The translations under genes were made by a program, and so were the position numbers. A stretch of 63,677 nt of DNA from assembly GCA_003597935.1 (NCBI GenBank), contig QZJT01000131.1, positions 1 through 63,677 on the forward strand, given 5' to 3'. Shown here piece by piece: positions 32,757 through 40,756 of this stretch (its first letter is position 1; the number at the start of each line of letters is the position of its first letter). The stretch comes from Phycisphaerales bacterium (GTDB lineage Bacteria > Planctomycetota > Phycisphaerae > UBA1845). The notes beneath the pieces were generated by a model. That model worked only from the letters and a program-made list of their open reading frames with translations, searched no databases and was not told where the DNA came from.

Positions 32757-34646
32757 TCACTGCTCAATCAACTGTCGGATCGCGGCCATGCGTTCCTGCA
32801 ATCGCGTGCGGCCGTCGGGCTTTTCCACCTCTTGCCGCCAGGCCGGGGTCAGGAAGCTGAGCTGGGTACACTCCAGCACGGACGCGAGTTCCTGCATCTG
32901 CTTTTCCAGGCCCTGCACCGACGGGATGAAGTCCGTCAGCGCCGCCTCGACGTCTTCCGGCCGCACAGTGCGGCGGCCGTCGGCCAGCGCGCACCGCCGT
33001 GCCAGCACCAGCACGCTTTCGATGTCCGCCCCGCTCATCTCGCGGCGGGGCATCGCCCGGGCGTCGATCGGTCGCTCGAACTCGATGCGGTTTTTGCGCG
33101 CCAGCACCTGGATCATCTCCGCCAGTTCCCCGTCGCTCTGCGGATAGAACAGCGGGACGTGGACCTCCGCCCGTCCCTGCCGCTTGAGGTCGATGGGTAG
33201 CAGGTCCGGCCGGCAGGTCAGCAGCATCCACACGATCCGCCCGCGATAGCGCGTGTCGCCCATCTGGCTGGCGATCATGGAGAACACCCGGCTGGATGTG
33301 CCCGAATCACCCGACTGGTCACGATCGCCCAGGGCCGCATCCGCTTCGTCGATGATGACCACCACCGGCCCCAGCGACCGCAGCACCGTCAGCACGTGCT
33401 CCAGGTTCCCCTCGGTCTCGCCCACGTACTTGGAGCGGAAGTTCCGCAGCTTCACGCACGGCACGCCGATCGAGCCGGCGTAGCACTCGGCCAGAAACGT
33501 CTTGCCGGTTCCGACCGGACCACTGACCAGATACCCCATCGGGGCGGCGTCGAGGTGTCCGCGGGTGAGCAGTTCTCCGTCGGCCCGCAACCGTTTCTTG
33601 GCGGCCTCCTGGCCGACCACCATGTCGAGCGTGTGGTTGGGGGTGATGAACTCCAGCAGCCCCTGGCACTGCCGCTCGATCAGGTCCTTCTTGGCCCGGC
33701 GGAAGCCCGATGCGTCGATCGGGCCGCCCTTCTGCCGGGCGCGCGACAGGATCACGTTCAGGTTCACCAGGCTCAGCCCGTTGGACATCTCAGCGAGCGT
33801 AGCCGCGTCGTTCTGATGCGACGCACGGGCCGGTGAAATGCCGGTCGTGCCGCCCTCGCGTTCACCGGGCGCGGCCGTCGCGCCATCACTGCCCGCTTCA
33901 GCCGACCCATCGCCCTCCGACGCCGCCCCGCACAGACGGCATCGCCCCGCGGCGATCTCGACGTGCTCCGACTCGATGAACCGCCGGCGGGCCTCGGTGT
34001 CCGGCATGGGGATCTCGACGGTGGCCACGTGCGGGCTTTGCACCAGGCGGTCGTTGATCTCGGCCAGCTTGTCCGCCACCAGGCAGACGGCCACGTTGAC
34101 CTTCTTGAGGTAGGGGCTTTGCCCCCAGCTCAGCAGCCGCACCAGGTTGGCGCTGGCCGCAGCGCTCATCATACCCGCCCCCCCCGCGGGGACCAGGTAC
34201 TGGGCATAGTCGAACAGCAACGCGATGCTGCGCCGCTCGGCCGGTTTGTCTTCGACCAGGTTGCGCTCCAGCAGCTTGTCGAACCGCAGCAGGCTCTTGT
34301 CGGCCTCGCGCGTCCACTGCGTCATGTCGCCCAGCCGCGCGCTCAGGTACGCGACCATCTCGCGCAGCCGCTGCGGATCGCTGCCGGCCTTGGGCCGCGT
34401 CCCGGCCGCAAGGTCGTATTGCAGCACCACGTCCCACGAGCCGAAGAGCTGCGAGGCCAGGAAATCGACCAGGCCCGTGTGCTCGACGCGCCCGCCCGCT
34501 TCGACCCGCACCAGGTCGTGGACGTTTCCGTGCAAGAGGAATACGCACGTGGTGCCGGAAAAGTACAGGTTGGCCAGCTCCCGCGCCCAGGCGGGATACC
34601 AGCCGGGAAGCGGGGTCGGTGCGACGGGCGTCGTATCGCGATCCAC
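32757..34646 (-). CDS. AAA+ ATPase with degenerate first module
   Basis: 629 residues. An N-terminal AAA-like module (CVFLLHGNVHDLVRVEAGGR; SIALLFDYAQYLVPAGGAG) has no Walker A lysine. The C-terminal AAA+ core has Walker A VSGPVGTGKTFLAE (res. 376-383), the pore-loop candidate FRSKYVGETEGNLEHVL, Walker B VVVIIDEADAALGDRD, and a lid (PRREMSGADIESVLVLARRC). Arg-finger candidates follow WMLLTCRPDLLP. It resembles Ycf46/CDC48-type ATPases and probably forms hexamers that remodel a membrane or protein substrate. It starts nine bases after the PspA gene, so the two are one unit; AAA-PspA pairing recalls ESCRT-III/Vps4 and PspF-PspA systems. Confidence 0.85.
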   Translation of the reverse strand: MDRDTTPVAPTPLPGWYPAWARELANLYFSGTTCVFLLHGNVHDLVRVEAGGRVEHTGLVDFLASQLFGSWDVVLQYDLAAGTRPKAGSDPQRLREMVAYLSARLGDMTQWTREADKSLLRFDKLLERNLVEDKPAERRSIALLFDYAQYLVPAGGAGMMSAAASANLVRLLSWGQSPYLKKVNVAVCLVADKLAEINDRLVQSPHVATVEIPMPDTEARRRFIESEHVEIAAGRCRLCGAASEGDGSAEAGSDGATAAPGEREGGTTGISPARASHQNDAATLAEMSNGLSLVNLNVILSRARQKGGPIDASGFRRAKKDLIERQCQGLLEFITPNHTLDMVVGQEAAKKRLRADGELLTRGHLDAAPMGYLVSGPVGTGKTFLAECYAGSIGVPCVKLRNFRSKYVGETEGNLEHVLTVLRSLGPVVVIIDEADAALGDRDQSGDSGTSSRVFSMIASQMGDTRYRGRIVWMLLTCRPDLLPIDLKRQGRAEVHVPLFYPQSDGELAEMIQVLARKNRIEFERPIDARAMPRREMSGADIESVLVLARRCALADGRRTVRPEDVEAALTDFIPSVQGLEKQMQELASVLECTQLSFLTPAWRQEVEKPDGRTRLQERMAAIRQLIEQ

Positions 34647-34655
34647 GTTCGCCCC

Positions 34656-35414
34656 TTACGTCTGGGTTTGCGCGTCCATCGTCTGCGCGGCCGGGCCGAG
34701 TTGCTTCGTCTCGTCGGCGACGGCGGACGTCTCCGGCGTGACCAGCCCCATGTCCATCTCGAACTGCCGCAGGGCCTGGTCCGCCAGCGCCTGCTCCATC
34801 GCCTGCTCGCGCTGCACGTCCACGATGCCGTCGCTGGAGAGGTCCGACGCTACCCGGACTTTCGCCCGGTTGAGGCTGATCTTGTCCTGAATGACGGCCT
34901 CGATCTGGCCGAAGTCCGTGGTCACGTCGAAGTCGAAGCTCTGGGCCAGCTTGGCCATCTCGGCCTCGGCCTTGCTCATCTTCAGCTCGGCGTCGTACTT
35001 CTGGATCTTCTCGCGCACCTTGGCCAGCTTGCCGCCGGCGTGCTTGATCTTGGTGAGGTTGTTGTTGTAGGCGCTCTCGTGCAGCTTGAGTTGCTCCTGG
35101 TTCTCCGTCAGTTCCGCCCTGGCCTTCTGAAGTTCCAGGGCGAACTTCGCCGCGGTCTCGCGGTCGCCGGCTTGCAGGTACGCCTTGACCTTCGCCTCCA
35201 GGTTGGCGACGTGCCGCTGGGCGGTGGACACCTGCCGGGTGACGCGCTCGACCAGTGCCCGGTACTGCTCCAGCCCCTCGCGGCCTTCCTTCAACTGGGC
35301 GACCGCCTGGTCGTACTCGTACTGCATCTGGGCGATGGGGTCGGCCGTCCAGAAGAGGTTGGCCAGCTTGTTGATCTGCGCCATCACCGCGTGCCAGAAC
35401 TTGCCGAGGATCAT
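34656..35414 (-). CDS. pspA: PspA/IM30 (ESCRT-III-like) family protein
   Basis: 252 residues from ATG 35414 (MILGKFWHAVMAQINKLANL); the longer frame to 35465 lacks family features. The N-terminal amphipathic helix and the coiled-coil core (GREGLEQYRALVERVTRQVS, KVKAYLQAGDRETAAKFALE, and EKIQKYDAELKMSKAEAEMA) match PspA/Vipp1. Such proteins bind and repair stressed inner membranes. A Glu/Thr-rich tail (residues 225-252) replaces the usual end. It is first in the eight-gene cluster, immediately before an AAA+ ATPase. Confidence 0.88.
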   Translation of the reverse strand: MILGKFWHAVMAQINKLANLFWTADPIAQMQYEYDQAVAQLKEGREGLEQYRALVERVTRQVSTAQRHVANLEAKVKAYLQAGDRETAAKFALELQKARAELTENQEQLKLHESAYNNNLTKIKHAGGKLAKVREKIQKYDAELKMSKAEAEMAKLAQSFDFDVTTDFGQIEAVIQDKISLNRAKVRVASDLSSDGIVDVQREQAMEQALADQALRQFEMDMGLVTPETSAVADETKQLGPAAQTMDAQTQT

Positions 35415-35699
35415 CGTCCGACCGCCTTTCCGGAGAGCAGACCACCAGACGTGGTCCCGCGACACGCGACGCCGCCGGGTTGACCGCCTCCGGGGCGTCC
35501 TGATGCGGTGTTTATGCGGTAATCCGCGGGTCAGGTCAAATCGAGCCTTCGCTTGGGATCATCGGTGCTGAACGATGCGACACACGACGCGCCTTCCTGC
35601 AGTGGGCGAGGCCGCGGCCGGGTTGATTCTGCCAATGGACCGGGGCGACGATCCTCGTTGCCGGACGGTAACTCGCTCGATCCGCCTTCACCGGGCGTG

Positions 35700-35770
35700 T
35701 GCGCTTCAATCACAACTTGTTTGTTTTCAGTATCTTAGATTGTAACTGTCGCCCGGTCCAAAAAAAACGG
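35700..35770. promoter_or_regulatory. AT-rich island in the divergent pspA / FG-GAP gap
   Basis: The gap 35415-36088 (674 bases) contains no supported gene. Its only unusual part is this AT-rich run (TTGTTTGTTTTCAGTATC, TTAGATTGTAACTG) followed by eight A, in a very GC-rich background. It is the natural place for divergent promoters of pspA (minus) and the FG-GAP gene (plus), but no box pair stands out with confidence. Confidence 0.35.
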
Positions 35771-36088
35771 GCTGGCGGCGAACCGCTCCCGGAACCACTC
35801 GTATCGGGATGCGGCGACCGTTCGGGTCGGCGATTCTCCCGGCCGGGTCGTCTGATGGGTCGGACAAACGTGCGTGACATTGGCGATGCCTCGGCGGACG
35901 GTGCTCCGCGGACGTTGCTGAGCCTGGCCGGGCAGAGCCCGGCGGATTCCCACCGCGTGGCGGCCTGATATTCGTTGCCACGGGCATCGCCGATCCAAGC
36001 GCCTTCGTTGCCAATCGTACACCCGTGCCGCTCCCAGGTCGTGAGCGGCGCGCCGGCGGTCGTTTCTCTTTCGCATGGAGGACCTCTC

Positions 36089-39000
36089 ATGTCAGATCGA
36101 AATGCGCTTCGACGCCGCAGGTGGCGGGCCTTGTGCGTCATCGCGGCGCCCGTCACTGCCGCGGCCCTTCTCTCGGGGATCGGTTGCACCCCCGTCTCAC
36201 CCCTGCCGACCGAAGATGACGGCGGTTCTTCAAGCGGTCGGGCCGTCGTCGACGCGGTCCGCGCCGCGTCGCAGATCATCAACTTTCGGCAGTCCGTGCC
36301 CGTGTCCGGCCGCGACGAAGTGACCCTGCTGTACACAATTTCGCCGGCCGCGGATTCGGCCCGGGCGTACTACGTCCGCGTGGCCTCGACGCTGCCCGGC
36401 GCCGAGGAAGTCGGCCCGCGCGTCACCTTCGCTTCGGATCTGCCCTTGGGCGAGAATCAGCCCGTCACCCTCAACACCGCCGGTCTCGAGCCGGGCGCTT
36501 ATCGACTGGGGATCATCGTGGAAGTGCGCGGCGAAACGCTCGACCTGACCACGGAAGGCGTGCTGGTCGTTCATGCCCCCCCCCGACCGGTTTTCCGTGG
36601 GCCGCTGGAAGACCTGCGGGTGGAGCCGGGGGCCAGCATTCCCATCGTGTTCGAAATCGAACGAACCTCCCAGGAGACCATCCACTGGCAGGCGTTCCAC
36701 CGGCCTGCCTCAGGTGTGGATCGCGACGGCGACGGCGTCGACGATATCGACGACGATTGCCCGGGCACCGGCGCTGAGGAACGGATGCTCGCAGACGTCA
36801 ACGGCTGCTCGCCGGTGCAGCAGTCGCTCGGGACCGAGGCCACCGGCCAGCGCGACGACTTCGATCGGGACGGCATCGCCAATGCCCAGGATCTGTGTCC
36901 GCAGACGTCCGAAGCCGCCGCAGTCGATGCCGCCGGCTGCGCCGAGGACCAGCGCGGCACCGAGATCGCCGTCGGTGAGGGATCCGTCGGCCACGTCGAC
37001 TGGCACACCAATGGCCTGCCGCAGGGGACGTACCGCTTCGGCGTGTCGGCGACGGACACCGGCAGGTCCATCGCTCAGACCATGGCGGACGGCAAGTCGT
37101 CGCGGATTATCACCGTATTCGCACGGACCGTCGTTACCATCGGTGAGGATCGCCCCCCCGGTTCACCCGAGTTGGTGTTCACCCGGCCCGCCGCCGATGA
37201 GACGGCCTTCATGGTGGAGACGATTCCCGTCGAGTTCCGCGTGACCGGACTGGATCCCCGCGCACCGGGGAGGCTCGTTCTGTTCCTGGACGACGATACC
37301 CAGCCCGACGATGGGGACGAATGGACCGTGGCGGACGACGTGGACCCCGCCACGGGCGCCTATGACATTCCCACCGCCGATCTGGTCGAGGGCGTCTATC
37401 AAGTCGGCGCCACACTCGTCACGGATGGGCGACCGCCCGTGACGGTCTATGCCCCGGGCCGAGTCACGGTCGTCAGGACGCCCGTGCTGACCGTTACGGC
37501 GCCCGACACCGACTTTCCCGTCTGCCCCGGAGTCGAGGTCGAGGTGGCATGGTCGACCAACGTCCCGCCGGGTGCAGGACGGGTGGACGTTTACTACCGA
37601 CGTCTGGATGCGTCGGGCCGCCCCACCGGCGAGGCGACGGCCATCCTGGAGCGCGCGTCCACTGAGGTGACGACGGCCGTGTTCGTTGAACAGGATTCGG
37701 GGCTCTATCAGATCGCGGTGCGTGTATCGATCGACCGCGGGGGGGTGGATAACCTCGAAAGCACGGCCCCGCGGCCCGTTCGGATTACGAGCCTTCCGGC
37801 GGTGCTGTGGGTCGGGGCATTGGCCACCGAAGATCCGATGTTCGACGGCGCGGTGTTCGAGGGCGTCAACTTCGAGGACAACGCCGGCGGCGCCCTGGCC
37901 GCGGCCGGCGATCTGAACGACGACGGCTTCGGCGAGTTCGTCATCGCCGCCCGTTACGGTAAGCCTTTCTTCATCAACCCGGCAGGCGTAGGACCGGGGG
38001 AAGCGTACGTCATCTACGGCTCCGCCCGGCGATGGTCCGGCGCCATCAACCTCAACTCGGTGGGCACGTCGCTGCTGACCGGGGTCACGATGACCGGCGT
38101 CCGCACTCCCAACGGCAACCACGACACCGACGGTCTGACGGCCGTGACCGCCCTGCCCGACGTTGACGGCGACGCGAAACCGGAGCTGATGTTCGGCTTC
38201 CCCAACACCGACTCGCGCGGCCACAACGCCAGCCCGCGCCAGGACGGCGTGGTTCCGCCCTGGCAACTGACCACGCTGGAGCGAGAGCAGCAGTTCCTGC
38301 GCGGCGGGATCGTTATCGTCTCGAGCCGCAACGGTGCCCTGGGAGCGCCCGAGGGCCGCGACGCGGTGATCAACCTGGATCTGGTGGGGCAGAACTTCGG
38401 CGACATCAACGATCTGTTTGCCGGGTTCGAAGCGCAGGCGTTCAGCGACATCTACACTTTCGACCCGCAGACCGGAGCCTGCGTCGGCACTTGTAATGAG
38501 CCCATGCCCGACGGAGTGCTCGATTCCGTCACTCGGCTGGCGGCCGGGTCGGGCTTCTGCGACACCCTGGCCGTCGACATCCTCTGGGACAAAGTGCCCA
38601 ACCGGGAGGTTCTCGGCGAATGGGGAGGCATGGAGTGCCTGCAGTGCTTCCCGGAAGGCGACTTCTGCTTCGAGCGCACCGTCTGCGCTCCGTCCTCGCC
38701 GGTCCTCAACGGCGGGGCGGGGTTCAGCGGGTTTTATCCCCAGGGGTTCGACGTTCTCGAGCCGCTCGGGGCGAGGATCATCGGGATCGGCATGGGAGAC
38801 GCCTTCGGGACTTCGGCGACGCTGAGCTTTCTGACCGACGATGTCCGCGATCCCGGGGACCTGATCGTGTCGGCGCCGAACCGCACCGCCCGCGGCCTGC
38901 GATGTTGCGGCGGCGCGGAGGGCACGGAAGTCGGACCGGAAATCACCGGCCTCGCCGATGGAATACGGCCCGATGCCGGCGTGGCCTACCTGTTTCCCCT

Positions 39001-40177
39001 CCGCAGCCTGTGGACACCGGACGCTGAGGGCAGAGTCCCGCCCCGTCCGCACCAGTACCAGGTGGGACAGGCCAGCCACTGCGACTCGTTGTTCGACCGC
39101 ATCGACAACGTGGATGCGCTCCGCATCGCCGGGTTCGAGGACGATCGCATTACCCAGATCATCGGCATCCGGGACTTCAACGGCGATGGACGCAACGACT
39201 TCGCGATCGGCGCGCCGGACGCGGCCGGCGGCGCCGGACGCGTCTACGTGGCCTTCCGCCGCGCCCGGTCCATCGAGGAGGACTACGTACTGGAAAAACT
39301 GGCGCTCGACCCCAACGATCCGGAGCGCCTGGCCGGCGTGCTGATCCGGGCGAATGAGCCGGAGCGATTCGGCTTCAGTCTGGCGACGGGGGTCGATTTC
39401 AACGGCGACGGCCTGGCGGACCTGGTCATCGGCAGTCCGGACGCCGATCGTGGCGTCGGCGCCGTGACGGTCGTCTTTTCCGACCCACACCTGGTCAGTC
39501 CTCGCGACGGCCTGTCGCTGGACGCGCTCATCGCCACCGGACGCGCCGCCAGGATCACCGGCAACGTGCTCGACGCCGAGGGTCGATTCGGGTTCAACGT
39601 CGCCAATGCCGGCGACGTCAACGGCGATGGCGCAGACGATCTTGTTATCGCCGCGCCGGGGGCGACGCCGCGCTTCGACCCCGATCCGACCGATCCGGTC
39701 GACCTGATGACGGAGCCGGGGCTGGATCTGGACTTCGACGGCGTCCGCGATGACCTCGCCTCCGAGTTGGACCTGCCCGATTTCGACAACCGCATGACCC
39801 AGGCCGGGCTGGTGTACGTGCTGCTCGGATCGACCGACAAGCTCAACCGGCTCGATCTGCTGGGCGGCGAGCGGTCGATCTCGATCGCGACGCTGGGCAG
39901 TCGGCTGCACGGCTTCCTGGTGGCCGGTCGCCGGGCCGAGGACTTCCTGGGTGGCGGCGACGCCGGTGACGCCCGCATCGGCGGTATCGACGCCAAGGCC
40001 GGCCGTGGACGGTCGTTTGGCGTCGCCAGCGCCGGCGACGTGGACGGCGATCGCAAGGCCGATCTGCTGATCGGCGCCATCCTGGCGGATCCGCGCCGCG
40101 ATCGGTTCAACGCCGTCGGCATCCGCAACGCCGGCGAAACGTACCTGATCTACAGCGGTTCGCTGCCGCCGCTGTGA
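36089..40177 (+). CDS. Giant surface lipoprotein with thrombospondin-3 and FG-GAP repeats
   Basis: 1362 residues from ATG 36089, preceded by GGAGG. The N-terminus has a signal region with Cys33 at LLSGIGCTP, a lipobox-like site. Two TSP3-type calcium stretches follow near residues 210-280 (DRDGDGVDDIDDDCPGTG; FDRDGIANAQDLCPQTSE), then beta-sandwich modules, then seven or so FG-GAP/integrin-alpha repeats: AAGDLNDDGFGEFVIAARYG, GIRDFNGDGRNDFAIGAPDA, ATGVDFNGDGLADLVIGSPD, NAGDVNGDGADDLVIAAPGA and SAGDVDGDRKADLLIGAILA. Together they predict a calcium-dependent beta-propeller on the cell surface, likely for adhesion. A hairpin follows 36 bases after the stop. Confidence 0.88.
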   Translation: MSDRNALRRRRWRALCVIAAPVTAAALLSGIGCTPVSPLPTEDDGGSSSGRAVVDAVRAASQIINFRQSVPVSGRDEVTLLYTISPAADSARAYYVRVASTLPGAEEVGPRVTFASDLPLGENQPVTLNTAGLEPGAYRLGIIVEVRGETLDLTTEGVLVVHAPPRPVFRGPLEDLRVEPGASIPIVFEIERTSQETIHWQAFHRPASGVDRDGDGVDDIDDDCPGTGAEERMLADVNGCSPVQQSLGTEATGQRDDFDRDGIANAQDLCPQTSEAAAVDAAGCAEDQRGTEIAVGEGSVGHVDWHTNGLPQGTYRFGVSATDTGRSIAQTMADGKSSRIITVFARTVVTIGEDRPPGSPELVFTRPAADETAFMVETIPVEFRVTGLDPRAPGRLVLFLDDDTQPDDGDEWTVADDVDPATGAYDIPTADLVEGVYQVGATLVTDGRPPVTVYAPGRVTVVRTPVLTVTAPDTDFPVCPGVEVEVAWSTNVPPGAGRVDVYYRRLDASGRPTGEATAILERASTEVTTAVFVEQDSGLYQIAVRVSIDRGGVDNLESTAPRPVRITSLPAVLWVGALATEDPMFDGAVFEGVNFEDNAGGALAAAGDLNDDGFGEFVIAARYGKPFFINPAGVGPGEAYVIYGSARRWSGAINLNSVGTSLLTGVTMTGVRTPNGNHDTDGLTAVTALPDVDGDAKPELMFGFPNTDSRGHNASPRQDGVVPPWQLTTLEREQQFLRGGIVIVSSRNGALGAPEGRDAVINLDLVGQNFGDINDLFAGFEAQAFSDIYTFDPQTGACVGTCNEPMPDGVLDSVTRLAAGSGFCDTLAVDILWDKVPNREVLGEWGGMECLQCFPEGDFCFERTVCAPSSPVLNGGAGFSGFYPQGFDVLEPLGARIIGIGMGDAFGTSATLSFLTDDVRDPGDLIVSAPNRTARGLRCCGGAEGTEVGPEITGLADGIRPDAGVAYLFPLRSLWTPDAEGRVPPRPHQYQVGQASHCDSLFDRIDNVDALRIAGFEDDRITQIIGIRDFNGDGRNDFAIGAPDAAGGAGRVYVAFRRARSIEEDYVLEKLALDPNDPERLAGVLIRANEPERFGFSLATGVDFNGDGLADLVIGSPDADRGVGAVTVVFSDPHLVSPRDGLSLDALIATGRAARITGNVLDAEGRFGFNVANAGDVNGDGADDLVIAAPGATPRFDPDPTDPVDLMTEPGLDLDFDGVRDDLASELDLPDFDNRMTQAGLVYVLLGSTDKLNRLDLLGGERSISIATLGSRLHGFLVAGRRAEDFLGGGDAGDARIGGIDAKAGRGRSFGVASAGDVDGDRKADLLIGAILADPRRDRFNAVGIRNAGETYLIYSGSLPPL

Positions 40178-40213
40178 TGGAGCGGAGGCAATCGTTCGGC
40201 TTAAGAAGACAGC

Positions 40214-40247
40214 AGCCGGCCCGGCGCTCGCTGGCGCCGGGCCGGCT
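40214..40247 (+). terminator. GC-rich hairpin after the FG-GAP gene
   Basis: A perfect 14-bp stem, AGCCGGCCCGGCGC against GCGCCGGGCCGGCT, with a 6-base loop TCGCTG. No T-run follows, so it is a pause or processing hairpin rather than a textbook intrinsic terminator. It lies 36 bases after stop 40177. Confidence 0.5.
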
Positions 40248-40380
40248 CGACGGCCCTGATTGACGTGCGGATGCGTCCTGGCGGCGACACTCGTCGCCCA
40301 CCGCCGGAACAGTTGGCCAGCCGATCAAGCAGTTCGCGGCTTCATCGCCGCCGGCCTTGCAGCCGCCTCAGGTGCGGGGG

Positions 40381-40412
40381 TCTCCGCGCGGGCTGAAGCC
40401 CGCAGCTCGCTG
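40381..40412. repeat. REP family 1, single copy
   Basis: CCGCGCGGGCTGAAGCCCGCAGCTCGCT: the core GCGGGCT / AGCCCGC pairs around a GA loop. It lies in the 580-base gap between the FG-GAP gene and dnaG, which otherwise holds the hairpin and the dnaG promoter. Confidence 0.75.
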
Positions 40413-40615
40413 CCGGCGCCCGCTCGCGCACGCTGATTCAACTGCAGCACGACTTCCGCTTGCCCTTGACTTTGCAGAAGCCGGTACCGTGCCGCGATCG
40501 ACGCCCTGCCGCGCCTCGCCGGGCGGCCGCGGGCACACGGATCGCCAGCAGGGTTGCGCTCGCGCAGACGCCGAATGTACCGCGCGCCCGATCCGCACAA
40601 AAACTTTGCAGCCGT

Positions 40616-40644
40616 TTGACGCTTTCTTAACAGTGGTGTATACT
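40616..40644 (+). promoter_or_regulatory. Near-consensus sigma70 promoter for dnaG-rpoD
   Basis: -35 TTGACG (40616-40621), exactly 17 bp, -10 TATACT (40639-40644). A transcript would begin near 40652, giving a leader of about 105 bases before the TTG start of dnaG. This is among the best housekeeping promoters in the window and suits a replication and sigma factor operon. Confidence 0.8.
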
Positions 40645-40756
40645 TCCCGGTCTGCGCCGCCAGGGTTTGCAGGCGCGTGGCTTCTGGTTTCCTTTACGAC
40701 CGACGCGAAAGCCCGCGGTCCCGGTCGAGACGACAATAGCGTAGAATCTCCCCCCG

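Noticed and set aside
35710..36336. 208-codon minus-strand frame between pspA and the FG-GAP gene
   Set aside because: Overlaps the start and ribosome site of the FG-GAP gene and has no recognisable features.
37163..39910. A 915-codon minus-strand frame antisense to the FG-GAP gene
   Set aside because: Shadow of a highly biased GC-rich gene; the opposite strand has clear FG-GAP repeats.
40328..40600. 91-codon minus-strand frame in the dnaG upstream gap
   Set aside because: Contains translated REP sequence and no domain; region holds the dnaG promoter on the other strand.
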